In this document: positions 8,284 to 16,769 of the stretch, piece by piece
How the letters are laid out: each line of letters starts with the position of its first letter
Numbering within the stretch: position 1 is the stretch's first letter
Source of the DNA: Pseudomonadota bacterium
GTDB lineage: Bacteria; Myxococcota_A; UBA796; GCA-2862545
Assembly: GCA_002862545.1 (NCBI GenBank)
Contig: PKDJ01000300.1
Span: forward strand, 1 to 43,847
Direction: 5' to 3'
DNA length: 43,847 bases
Position numbers and translations under genes: made by a program
The notes under the pieces: generated by a model
Databases searched by the model: none
What the model was told of the DNA's origin: nothing
Seen by the model: only the letters and a program-made list of their open reading frames with translations

Positions 8284-8570
8284 GGGTCTACACTCCTTGG
8301 CGTACTGGGAAGTATGACAGAAATCGCCGGCACTGCGTTCGTGGGCGCTGACGCTCGAGGCGCACGTCTTGGTCGAAGGCGAGCGAGGTGGCCTCTGCGG
8401 CGGCGGGCGAGCCCACTGGAAGGGGAGGCCAGCTGCCGCGGCAGGGTCGGCCTCGATGTCAGGGTGTGGCTCTCGATGTGGGCCTTGGCGCCTATGATTC
8501 GATGAGGCGGTCGATGCGCTGAAGCGGTCTTCTCAGAGAGCGTGACTCTGATCCGTGTTACGCCGCGGCC
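8284..8570. other. Divergent intergenic region between the repeat lipoprotein and the amylase
   Basis: No gene is supported in these 287 bases. They hold the ribosome binding site of the minus-strand lipoprotein near 8290-8296, a perfect 12-bp palindrome CTGCCGCGGCAG at 8433-8444, and at the right end the 23-bp motif shared with the isoamylase gene. Promoters for both directions must lie here, but no clear consensus boxes are visible. Confidence 0.5.
8541..8563 (+). promoter_or_regulatory. Shared upstream motif, copy 1 (amylase)
   Basis: This 23-bp site matches 12745-12767 at 19 of 23 positions without gaps. The fixed parts are CGTGACTC, CCG and GTTACGC; the flanks diverge at once. It contains an imperfect dyad GTGAC...GTTAC. 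It ends 7 bases before the amylase ATG, and no Shine-Dalgarno is visible there, so the transcript may be leaderless or the site may be a promoter element or operator. Confidence 0.5.
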
Positions 8571-11048
8571 ATGCGACACGCGAACGTCATTATGCTCGGC
8601 CTTCTCTCCGGTTGCTGCGGGAACGATGCCCCGAACTGGATCCCCCTTGAGCCGGTGCTCCTGGAGGATGGAACCACCGAGATCGAGCTCCTCGACCTCA
8701 TCACCGACGACAAGGGAACGCCTGTGTTCTTCGCGGAGGGCACAGACGACGTGCTCGCGGAGATCAGCGGCACCACACTGCGAATCACACCGCAGCCCGA
8801 GTGGGAGGGGGAGGCCACGGTGCTGCTCACGGCCACTGACGGCTGTGACAACGAGGCAATCGCCGAGCTCCCCGTGCAGCATGGCAGCGTCTTCGACCCC
8901 GCGGCCTGCAGCGTTGGCCTGACGTATGAGGCCGTCGGCAGCCCGGACTCGGTGGCGGTCGCGGGCTCCTTCAACGACTGGGACGCCGATGCCCATCGGA
9001 TGACCGACAACGGAGACGGCACCTGGTCCATCGATCTCGACCTGGATCCTGGCTCCTACGCCTACAAGTTCGTCGAGATCAACGAGGCGCGCTTCGACGA
9101 TGCGCAGGAGTGGGCCTGCGACCCCGAGGCCGACTACATCCAGTGTGATGCCGGCTACCGGGAGCCCTGGGACTGGGGCTGGACCCATGAGTGCGCACCG
9201 AACAACGGGTCCTGCAACTCGCTGCTGATCGTCGAGGCCTGCGACGTACCGAAGCTCGCTGTCACCGACCTCGACATCGATCGGGCGGGTGACCGGGTGA
9301 CCATCACCGTAGAGGCGACGCCGGGGGCGGCCGAGATCGTGACGGCCACTGCCCTGCTCGATGGCGCCGAGGTCGACGCAGGCTGGGACGGCTCCCGCTT
9401 CAGCACGACCCTCGAGGGCCTCGCGGATGGTCGTCACACCCTGCGCTTCCAGGTGGTGGGCGCCGATGGGGTCGAGTCTGAGGAGACGTACGTTCCCATC
9501 TGGACCGACGACTGGCAGTGGGAGGAGGCGACGCTGTACTTCGCCTTCGTCGATCGCTTCGCCAACGGAGACACGTCGATCGACACCTCCGAGGGCGCGA
9601 CCGCCGAGACCGGGGGGTACCTCGGCGGTGACTTCGAGGGTCTGATCCAGACCCTTCCCTACCTCGATGATCTGGGCGTGGACGTGATCTGGCTGTCCAA
9701 TGCCCAGGACAACACCGAGGGAGGCTGGGAAGGGGACTGCGGAAAGACCTACGCCGGGTACCATGCCTACTGGCCCGATGACCCCTACGGCGTGGAGGAG
9801 CACTTTGGCTCCGAGGACGACCTGCACCGCCTGATCGACGCAGCCCACGCCCGTGGCATGCGCGTCATCATGGACTGGGTCGCCAACCACGTGCACGAGA
9901 CCCACCCGTACTTCCAGGAGCACCCCGAGTGGTTCAACTCGCAGGCCGTGTGCAAGGACGAAGTCTACGGGGAGCAGAACTGGAATCGAATCCCGGAGTC
10001 GTGCTGGTTCGCGCCGTATCTGCCCGACATCGACTACGGGCAGCCAGAGCCGCTCACGCTGATGGTCGACGATGCGCTGTGGTGGGCCAAGACCTACGAG
10101 CTGGACGGCTTCCGCGTCGATGCGGTGAAGCACATGCCGCATGCCGTCGCCTGGAACCTGGCGAGCGCCATCCACGATGAGATCGAGCACCGGGACGCGG
10201 GCGGCGACGAGCTGTTCTGGACGGTCGGTGAGACCTTCGACGGCTACGACCCGATCAAGGCCTATATCGGAGAGAATCAGCTCGTCGGGCAGTTCGACTT
10301 TCCGCTGTACTTCGCGCTCCGGAGCACCTTCATCTCCGGCGAGACCGACCTGCCGAGTCTGATGTCGACGGTGTACACCTCGGAGGCGATCTGGGGCGAT
10401 GCCCTGATGAGCAACTTCCTCGGCAACCACGACGTGATGCGGTGGATGTCCGAGGCGGCGGAGGGCTACCAGTACGTCTGCCCCGACAACGACACGGTCC
10501 GCATCGCGGGTGTGCCGACCGACCCCTTCCTCTACGCCCGCATGAACATGGCCTGGACTTGGGTGTTCACCCAGCGCGCGGTGCCGCTGATCTACTACGG
10601 CGACGAGATCGGACTGCCTGGGTACACCGACCCCGACAACCGGCAGCCCATGTGGTGGTACACGGGCGGTGACCTCGCGGGCGTCGACAGTGTCGATGCG
10701 CTGGCGTCTCGGGTAGACGGCAACCAGGCCTGGGTGTTGGGCACGGTGGCGGGACTCTCCAGGGCACGCAAGGAGCATCCCTCCATGCGGACGGGAGCTA
10801 CGGTCACCTGGTGGGAGGAGCCCGACGTGTACGCCTACGCGAGGGCGCACGAGGGCGACTACATGCTCGCGGTCTACAACCGCTCCTTCGAAGACCGCAG
10901 CCTGGACAATGGCCTGTCCTTCGCCGGTCTACCGGCGGACGGCACCTACACGGACGTGGTCACGGGCGAGACCTTCCAGGCGTCGGGCGACTTCATCGAG
11001 GTGTGGATGCCCGCGAACACAGCTCGGGTGTTGGCCTACACACCCTAG
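8571..11048 (+). CDS. Exported GH13 alpha-amylase-family lipoprotein
   Basis: The 825-residue protein starts with a lipoprotein signal (LLSGC, Cys15). It has an N-terminal beta region, then a CBM48/E-set-like module (VAVAGSFNDWDADAHRM) near residues 125-170 and another beta-sandwich. The GH13 barrel begins near residue 320 (LYFAFVDRFANGD). The catalytic set is complete: nucleophile Asp517 in DGFRVDAVKH, acid/base Glu554 in VGETFDG, and Asp621 in FLGNHD. A C-terminal beta domain ends the protein. Enzymes of this kind hydrolyse alpha-1,4-glucans such as starch or glycogen. The lipid anchor would place it on the cell surface or in the periplasm. It lies upstream of the debranching enzyme/porin operon and shares an upstream motif with it, so it probably makes the first cuts in an external alpha-glucan. 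Confidence 0.85.
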   Translation: MRHANVIMLGLLSGCCGNDAPNWIPLEPVLLEDGTTEIELLDLITDDKGTPVFFAEGTDDVLAEISGTTLRITPQPEWEGEATVLLTATDGCDNEAIAELPVQHGSVFDPAACSVGLTYEAVGSPDSVAVAGSFNDWDADAHRMTDNGDGTWSIDLDLDPGSYAYKFVEINEARFDDAQEWACDPEADYIQCDAGYREPWDWGWTHECAPNNGSCNSLLIVEACDVPKLAVTDLDIDRAGDRVTITVEATPGAAEIVTATALLDGAEVDAGWDGSRFSTTLEGLADGRHTLRFQVVGADGVESEETYVPIWTDDWQWEEATLYFAFVDRFANGDTSIDTSEGATAETGGYLGGDFEGLIQTLPYLDDLGVDVIWLSNAQDNTEGGWEGDCGKTYAGYHAYWPDDPYGVEEHFGSEDDLHRLIDAAHARGMRVIMDWVANHVHETHPYFQEHPEWFNSQAVCKDEVYGEQNWNRIPESCWFAPYLPDIDYGQPEPLTLMVDDALWWAKTYELDGFRVDAVKHMPHAVAWNLASAIHDEIEHRDAGGDELFWTVGETFDGYDPIKAYIGENQLVGQFDFPLYFALRSTFISGETDLPSLMSTVYTSEAIWGDALMSNFLGNHDVMRWMSEAAEGYQYVCPDNDTVRIAGVPTDPFLYARMNMAWTWVFTQRAVPLIYYGDEIGLPGYTDPDNRQPMWWYTGGDLAGVDSVDALASRVDGNQAWVLGTVAGLSRARKEHPSMRTGATVTWWEEPDVYAYARAHEGDYMLAVYNRSFEDRSLDNGLSFAGLPADGTYTDVVTGETFQASGDFIEVWMPANTARVLAYTP

Positions 11049-11066
11049 GTGGGCGGGGCGAGACCG

Positions 11067-12023
11067 TCAGGCCCGCAGGGCGACGGTCCGCGCGACGCGC
11101 TCCCAGACCCGGTCGGTCAGGGAGAGCCCGGGCTCGTGCTCGAGGGTCTCGCGAATGGCGTCGTCGAGGGGGGTGCGCTCGATGTCGGATGCGTGGGCCC
11201 AGAAGCCGTCATCCTCGGCCACCAGATCCTGGGTGAGTCCGTCGACGAGCTGGCAGGCGATGCCGTAGTCGGCACGGGTGACGAACCGGAGCCAGAGCGA
11301 CGACACGCGGGGTGTGAGGAAGGGGATGGGGACCATCACTGGCCGGATGCCGGCCTGCGCGGCAATGCGCTCCAGGATGGCGCGTGCGGTGAGGGTCTCG
11401 GGGCCCGGCAGCGCGAGGGCAAGCGACTGGTCGAGCTCGAGGTCGAGCGCGCGATCGAGCGCCCGGACCACGTCCCGAATGCCGATGGGCTGGCTGCGTG
11501 TGTTCAGCCACGACGGCAGGACCATGAAGGGCAGGCGATGCGCCAGGTCGCGACAGATGAGCCACGACTCGGAGCCGACGCCGATGATCATGCCCGCGCG
11601 AAGCTCGACGCACGACACAGTCGAGGAGCTGCGAAGGGCCTCTCCGGTGGCCAGGCGGGCCGCCAGATGGTGGGAGGGCTCGCCCTGTGGTTCGGGGCCG
11701 CCCAGATAGACGATGCGACGGACGCCGGCCCTCTCCGCTGCCTCGCGCACGCGGTGAGCCGAGGCCCGCTCGTGCGCGAGCAGGTCAGGCGTGTCGGCCC
11801 GCATCTGATGGACCAGGTAGATCAAGCCATCTGCGCCCTCGAGTGCGCCCTCGAGTGACTCGGGCTCACCGACATCCAGCTTCACCCAGGTGAGGTCGGG
11901 CGCCGACGCACGGGCGCGCTCCGGGTCTCGGCTCCCGCAGACGACCTCTCGACCTGACGCCTGGAGCACGGGCACCAAGTGGCGGCCGACGAAGCCGGTT
12001 GCCCCGGCGACGACCACCCTCAT
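11067..12023 (-). CDS. NAD(P)-binding Rossmann (NAD-dependent epimerase/atypical SDR) protein
   Basis: This 318-residue protein begins MRVVVAGATGFVGRHLVPVL, with a GxxGxxG dinucleotide-binding turn. YLGG and other atypical-SDR features follow, as in NmrA/YbjT-like proteins. The start at 12023 overlaps the DUF1990 stop by ATGA, so the two are translationally coupled. Upstream in-frame extension gives Arg-rich non-homologous sequence and is rejected. Members are reductases, epimerases or redox sensors; the substrate here is unknown. The pair sits between the two GH13 genes but on the opposite strand, so a link to glucan use is not shown. Confidence 0.7.
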   Translation of the reverse strand: MRVVVAGATGFVGRHLVPVLQASGREVVCGSRDPERARASAPDLTWVKLDVGEPESLEGALEGADGLIYLVHQMRADTPDLLAHERASAHRVREAAERAGVRRIVYLGGPEPQGEPSHHLAARLATGEALRSSSTVSCVELRAGMIIGVGSESWLICRDLAHRLPFMVLPSWLNTRSQPIGIRDVVRALDRALDLELDQSLALALPGPETLTARAILERIAAQAGIRPVMVPIPFLTPRVSSLWLRFVTRADYGIACQLVDGLTQDLVAEDDGFWAHASDIERTPLDDAIRETLEHEPGLSLTDRVWERVARTVALRA

Positions 12024-12625
12024 GTGCGGGCCGCGGCGGCGAGCCTGGCGAGAGCATTCTCGGTGAAGCGCTCCTGAATTCGCGTGGCGAGCGGTCCGGC
12101 GAGCCAGACGAGGGGGTGGGCGGGGCGCGAGAACTTGGCGATTCGAAACGAGACCCGATCCGTGGTCTTGTCCCAGGTCAGCTCGAAGAGCTCCTCGCCG
12201 GCCACGGCGTGGTTGTCGAGGGTGCCGTAGGCGAAGCCGTACCGAGCGCTGTCGGGCTCGTCCTCGTCGAAGACGTAGACGATGCGGCACATGTTGAGCG
12301 TCCACACGCCGAGCTGGCGCGAGGCGAAGGCGACGGTCTGCCCGACCTGCAGGGGCGGCGTGCCGTGGAACTTCACCCACGGCAGATCGAACTGACTCCA
12401 GGCCTCGAGGGCGGTGCGGGCGCGCTCCCATGCCGCTGGGCCCCGCCCGACCTCGATGGAGCGGTCGTCGTGCCGCCAGCCCGTGGGGAGCGGTCCGCGG
12501 GTGGCGCCCTCCAGTTGGTAGGAGAGCTTCGCGGCGCTGTGGCGCGCAAGCTCGGTATCGATGGTCGACTTGCTCGGTCGCGACAGCCGCAGCAGGCCGA
12601 GACGGGAGGAGGCAAGGGCGTTCAT
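12020..12625 (-). CDS. DUF1990 family protein
   Basis: The 201-residue protein has the features of DUF1990: a YQLEGATRGPLPTGWRHDDR-like start, a central CRIVYVFDEDEPDSARYGF followed by AYGTLDNHAVAGEELFEL, and a C-terminal FRIAKFSRPAHPLVWL followed by RIQERF. The family has a START/SRPBCC-like look but no assigned reaction. It is the first gene of a coupled pair with an NAD(P)-binding protein (ATGA overlap), which suggests a shared small-molecule or lipid substrate. It is divergent from the isoamylase gene. Confidence 0.75.
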   Translation of the reverse strand: MNALASSRLGLLRLSRPSKSTIDTELARHSAAKLSYQLEGATRGPLPTGWRHDDRSIEVGRGPAAWERARTALEAWSQFDLPWVKFHGTPPLQVGQTVAFASRQLGVWTLNMCRIVYVFDEDEPDSARYGFAYGTLDNHAVAGEELFELTWDKTTDRVSFRIAKFSRPAHPLVWLAGPLATRIQERFTENALARLAAAART

Positions 12626-12789
12626 GGGAACTTATAGCTCAACGAGCAGAGAGTGCCTCTGGGTCACACAGTTGCGGGGGTAACCACTCGGCACACAGCG
12701 GCGTATCCCCTGTGTGTGGGTGGAAATGCGACATCCAACATACCCGTGACTCCAAACCGGGTTACGCACGCGCGACCAGGAGCCTCACC
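12626..12789. other. Divergent spacer upstream of the isoamylase operon
   Basis: This 164-bp region carries no gene. It holds a 7-bp inverted repeat CACACAG/CTGTGTG (12692-12698 and 12710-12716), the 23-bp motif shared with the amylase gene (12745-12767), and a CAGGAG ribosome binding site at 12777-12782, seven bases before the ATG. Confidence 0.5.
12745..12767 (+). promoter_or_regulatory. Shared upstream motif, copy 2 (isoamylase operon)
   Basis: This is the second copy of the 23-bp motif found at 8541-8563, with CGTGACTC, CCG and GTTACGC in the same spacing. It lies 22 bases before the start codon and just upstream of the ribosome binding site, so transcription would start within or right after it. 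It is a candidate promoter or operator that co-regulates the two GH13 transcription units. Confidence 0.5.
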
Positions 12790-15288
12790 ATGAACCGCCT
12801 GCTGCCTGTGCTCGTCGCACCCCTGCTCGTAGGGTGCCCGAGCGATGACTATGTGCGACTCTACGCGACCATGGACAAGGCGCCAAGCCTCTCGTGGGAC
12901 GCGATTGGTGAGCTCGATCACCTCGGTCCGACCATCGTCGACAAGGGGGTCAACTTCGGCGTCTACTCCGCCAACGCCGAGCGGGTCGAGGTCCTGCTGT
13001 TCGACGATCCCGAGTCTGATCGTCCGACCCAGCAGTTCCAGATGACGCCCTATGGGGAGGTGTGGAACGTCTACATCGAGGGCGTCGGTCCCGGTCAGCA
13101 CTACGGCTACATCGCGTGGGGCCCGAACTGGACCTACCAAGACAGCTTCTACCCGGGCTCGCTCGAGGGCTTCCGGGCGGATGTTGACGAGTTCGGCAAC
13201 CGCTTCAACCCGAACAAGCTGCTCATCGACCCCTACACCAAGGCCGTGCATCGAGATCACGACTGGGGGCGTGGGTCGGCCGCGTCAGGGCCCCATCGAC
13301 AGCAGCACACCTACGGTGCTGCGGCCAAGTCGGTGGTGGTCGAGTCTAAGTATACGTGGTCCGAGGGGGAGGATGCGTGGCGTAAGGCGCGCGCAGCCGG
13401 AGAGCTGCCCGGCCACCGCAAGAACGATCTGATCGTCTATGAGGTCCATCCCAAGGGCCTCACGGCGAACGGTGCCTCTCGGCAGTTCGGCGTCGAGCAC
13501 CCAGGCACCTTCCGGGGAATCGGTGAGATTGCGCCCTATCTCCAAGACCTCGGCATCACCGCGGTGGAGCTCCTCCCCGTCCACGAGAAGCCGCTCGATG
13601 GCGGATACTGGGGCTACAACAACATCTCGTACTTCGCGAACGAGGTGAGCTACCACCACAGCTGGCAGGCGGGTGGCGAGCCCCACGAGATGATCGACGA
13701 GTTCAAGTGGATGGTCGATCAGCTCCACCAGCACGACGTCGAGGTGATCATCGACGTGGTGTACAACCACACCGGTGAGGGCGGGCTCTGGCGAACGAAG
13801 CTCTTCTTCAACGACACCGACGGCGACTACCTGTGTGACCCTGGCAACGCCGTCAACCTCGACAGCCAAGAGGTCGCGTCGCTGCTCTCATGGCGCGGCC
13901 TGGACAACGCCTCGTACTACGAGCTGGCCAACTCGAACCAGGCGTACTGGACGGGCAGCACGGGTGTCGGCAACCAGACGCGGGCCAACCACACGCCGAT
14001 GCGTCGGCAGATCGTCGACAGCCTCGTCTACATGGTCGAAGAGCTCCACGTCGACGGCTTCCGCTTCGACCTCGCAGGGGTTCTGGGTGAGCCCGATGGC
14101 CAGCGCAGCGTCTGGTGGGGCGGCGGCCAGACGGTCGGCAGCACGGTGCTTCAGGAGATCGCCGACCATCCGGTGATGCAGGAGCACGATGTCCGGCTGA
14201 TCTCGGAGCCGTGGACCACTGCCTACGACGGCGCCACGCAGTTCCCGATGTCCACCAACGACCCGGACTACGGCTGGTACGAGTGGAATGGGAACTCCCG
14301 CGACTGGTGGCGCGAGTTCATCAACGACGACCCCTTCGATCCCTACGACGGCTACTGGGCGATGAACAGCCGCGCCGGCGTCGACGGCGGGGCCATCCTC
14401 ACTGGCAGCGCAGAGCGCTACGCCTGGAACGGGCGCCGTCCCTTCCACTCGGTCAACTTCGTCACCGCGCACGACGGCTTCACCTTGTTCGACGTGATGT
14501 CGTACTGGGAGAAGGAGAACGGCTGCGGGCCCCTCAACCCGATCTGCTGCGAGGATGCCTGCTCGGCCTGGTGCGACCCCACGAGCGGTGACTGGAACAA
14601 CCACTCGCAGAACTGGGAGAGCTTCCCGTTCAAGCGCCAGATGATTCGAAATGCCTTCGCGGGCATGGCGATCAGCCACGGGAGCATCATGATGCTCGGC
14701 GGCGATGAGTGGATGCGGACGAAGTACGGCAACAACAACTCGTACACGACGTGGTCCGACAACGAGTGGAACCACTTCCGCTGGGGCGAGTGGACGAGCC
14801 GCAACACGAACAACACCTTCCGGCACCGGATGCATGACTTCGTGCGCGACCTCTGGGCGTTCCGTCGGGAGCACACCTACGCCTTCTCGCCCGAGGAGTA
14901 CGGCGGAGGCATGCCCTACGAGTGGAAGGATCCGAGCAACAACCCTGCTGGCGACGGTACCTGGGGCGCTCGGAACATGATGATGCACTACTACGACGAC
15001 GGCTCCATCGGTGAGCCCGAGCTCCTGGTGCTGATCAACTTCGAGTCGAGTCCCATCGACTTCGTCCTCCCCGAGGGACGCACCTGGGCGCGCGTGCTCG
15101 ACACCCAGCAGTACTTCGACCTCCCAGGCACGTCCGAGGAGCCCACCGGCTACTTCGACGAGGACCTGACACTCGACCCGTTCGAGAACATGAACCTCAT
15201 CCTCGACCCCGAGCTTCGGCCCGTGCTCGAGACGAACAGCTACACGGCGATGAACCAGTCCATCGTCATTCTCGAGCAGGTGCTCTGA
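12790..15288 (+). CDS. Exported GlgX/isoamylase-type glycogen debranching lipoprotein (GH13)
   Basis: This 832-residue protein starts with a lipoprotein signal (APLLVGC, Cys16). It has an N-terminal CBM48-like module (VNFGVYSANAERVEVLLFDD) and a GH13_11-type catalytic domain. Signature stretches are YEVHPKGLT, GYWGYNN, the nucleophile Asp427 in DGFRFDLAGVLGE, acid/base Glu473 in LISEPW, and Asp562 in TAHDGFTL. These match GlgX and isoamylase, which cut alpha-1,6 branches. Most relatives are cytosolic; here the enzyme is exported and lipid-anchored. Its stop overlaps the porin start (TGATG), so it heads a coupled operon with porin and small lipoprotein. It likely debranches external glycogen or amylopectin beside the amylase. 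Confidence 0.85.
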   Translation: MNRLLPVLVAPLLVGCPSDDYVRLYATMDKAPSLSWDAIGELDHLGPTIVDKGVNFGVYSANAERVEVLLFDDPESDRPTQQFQMTPYGEVWNVYIEGVGPGQHYGYIAWGPNWTYQDSFYPGSLEGFRADVDEFGNRFNPNKLLIDPYTKAVHRDHDWGRGSAASGPHRQQHTYGAAAKSVVVESKYTWSEGEDAWRKARAAGELPGHRKNDLIVYEVHPKGLTANGASRQFGVEHPGTFRGIGEIAPYLQDLGITAVELLPVHEKPLDGGYWGYNNISYFANEVSYHHSWQAGGEPHEMIDEFKWMVDQLHQHDVEVIIDVVYNHTGEGGLWRTKLFFNDTDGDYLCDPGNAVNLDSQEVASLLSWRGLDNASYYELANSNQAYWTGSTGVGNQTRANHTPMRRQIVDSLVYMVEELHVDGFRFDLAGVLGEPDGQRSVWWGGGQTVGSTVLQEIADHPVMQEHDVRLISEPWTTAYDGATQFPMSTNDPDYGWYEWNGNSRDWWREFINDDPFDPYDGYWAMNSRAGVDGGAILTGSAERYAWNGRRPFHSVNFVTAHDGFTLFDVMSYWEKENGCGPLNPICCEDACSAWCDPTSGDWNNHSQNWESFPFKRQMIRNAFAGMAISHGSIMMLGGDEWMRTKYGNNNSYTTWSDNEWNHFRWGEWTSRNTNNTFRHRMHDFVRDLWAFRREHTYAFSPEEYGGGMPYEWKDPSNNPAGDGTWGARNMMMHYYDDGSIGEPELLVLINFESSPIDFVLPEGRTWARVLDTQQYFDLPGTSEEPTGYFDEDLTLDPFENMNLILDPELRPVLETNSYTAMNQSIVILEQVL

Positions 15289-16769
15289 TGTCGTTCGTTC
15301 GAGGACTCGCCGCGGGGACGCTGGCCGTCGCGCTCGCGACTCCGGCGCATGCCCAGTCCGCCCATGTCGGCGGCTACTTCCGCGTGATGGCGCGGCCGGA
15401 TCTACAGGGCGGAAATGGCGCCCTCGGCTACTGGAACCTGTATGGCCGGCTGCTCAACGAGCGTCCCTACGGCATGCTGGACTTCCGCTTCGATGTGCTC
15501 GAGCCCCAGCCGGGCAGCTCCGGCACGTGGACGAGCCTCCATGCCCGCATCGAGGGTGGGGCCGTCGGCAATGCCGAGCCGAGCAACGGAAGCCTCGGCA
15601 ACCTGCGCATGAGCCAGGTCTACATGCGCGCGGGGAACGTTGGGCTGCAGGATGTCGTGTGGCAGATCGGCACCTTGGAGTACTTCTTCGGCGACCTTGG
15701 TCTGTACGACATGCGGCCGGCGACCGTGTTCTTCAACACGGTAGGCATCTCGGCTCGCTACCAGCCCAAGTGGGGCGAGCTGCAGGTCGGCTTTGGCGAC
15801 AGTGGCTTCGGCATGCTGCGCGACAGCTACGACACCATCCTCACCCCGGGCGGCACAGCGCGGGTGCGGCTCGGAAAGCACGCGGAGATCGGTGTCGGTG
15901 GTGAGGCCTTCATCGAGCCGCAGGTCGCGGGCAACCGGAACGGCCAGTACCAGACGCCGGGCATCACCTACGAGGACTACGTCCGCGGTGAGGTGGCTCA
16001 GAGCTACCTCGAGGAGTTCCCGGATCTCGAGGACTTCTTCCCCGACCCGGTGCCGCGAAGCGCCGCCTCGTGGAATGCTGTCGGCTACCTCGGCTTCGGC
16101 AACGCCGGACCGCTGATCTGGAACAGCACCTTCTGGAACTACCGTCGCGTTCACCCTGACAAGAAGGTCACCGAGGACCTCGCAGGCGAGCCGGTCGACA
16201 TCTACATCCACGACTTCACGGACGAGCGCTACGAGTTCAACCTCGGCAACGAGATGCAGCTTCGGCTCGTGCCGGACTACCTCGATGCGGCCTGGGGCAC
16301 CTTCTACGGCAACCACTGGGATCGCGACAACGACCTCCAGCCCTCGGACCGCGACCGGCGGGTCGCCTCCACGGTGATTCGCCTTCAGGCCTACATCACG
16401 CCGACGCTGCACTTCCTCGTCGAGAACAGCTTCGCGAGCGAGTGGTCTCGAAATGGCAATGCCTACCGAGAGCACGCGGACAGCATCTTCGCAAACACCG
16501 ACGGGCGGCCCGATGTGCGCGGCCTGCAGTATGGCGACAGCGACACCCGGCGGACCTGGCAGGGCAAGGGCGGCTTCGTGCTCAACCCCACCGGTCGTGG
16601 CATCTACGCACGTCCCTCGCTGCGCCTTCTCTATGGAATTCAGCGCTCGAATCAGAACAATGCCTTTGGCAATGCGTTCGTTGAGAGCATCGACCAGTAC
16701 AACGACTTCGACAATGTGGAGCAGCACACGCACCACGTCGTCGCAGCTGAGGCCGAGGTGTGGTTCTGA
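15288..16769 (+). CDS. Outer-membrane beta-barrel porin, maltoporin-like
   Basis: The 493-residue protein has a cleavable signal peptide (ATPAHAQSA) and then alternating hydrophobic/aromatic strands throughout (for example GGYFRVMARPDLQGG, YFFGDLGLYDMRPATVFFN, LRLVPDYLDAAWGTFYGNH). It ends in EVWF, a terminal aromatic typical of BAM-inserted barrels. Its size fits 16-18-stranded LamB-type carbohydrate porins. Start and stop overlap the genes on both sides by TGATG, so it is made together with a debranching enzyme and a small lipoprotein. It is therefore likely the pore for maltodextrins released on the surface. Sequence alone does not prove sugar specificity. Confidence 0.7.
   Translation: MSFVRGLAAGTLAVALATPAHAQSAHVGGYFRVMARPDLQGGNGALGYWNLYGRLLNERPYGMLDFRFDVLEPQPGSSGTWTSLHARIEGGAVGNAEPSNGSLGNLRMSQVYMRAGNVGLQDVVWQIGTLEYFFGDLGLYDMRPATVFFNTVGISARYQPKWGELQVGFGDSGFGMLRDSYDTILTPGGTARVRLGKHAEIGVGGEAFIEPQVAGNRNGQYQTPGITYEDYVRGEVAQSYLEEFPDLEDFFPDPVPRSAASWNAVGYLGFGNAGPLIWNSTFWNYRRVHPDKKVTEDLAGEPVDIYIHDFTDERYEFNLGNEMQLRLVPDYLDAAWGTFYGNHWDRDNDLQPSDRDRRVASTVIRLQAYITPTLHFLVENSFASEWSRNGNAYREHADSIFANTDGRPDVRGLQYGDSDTRRTWQGKGGFVLNPTGRGIYARPSLRLLYGIQRSNQNNAFGNAFVESIDQYNDFDNVEQHTHHVVAAEAEVWF

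Noticed and set aside
8259-10850. 863-residue open frame on the minus strand
   Set aside because: It is antisense to the amylase, His/Val/Gly/Arg-rich without family motifs, and explained by high-GC codon bias of the real gene.
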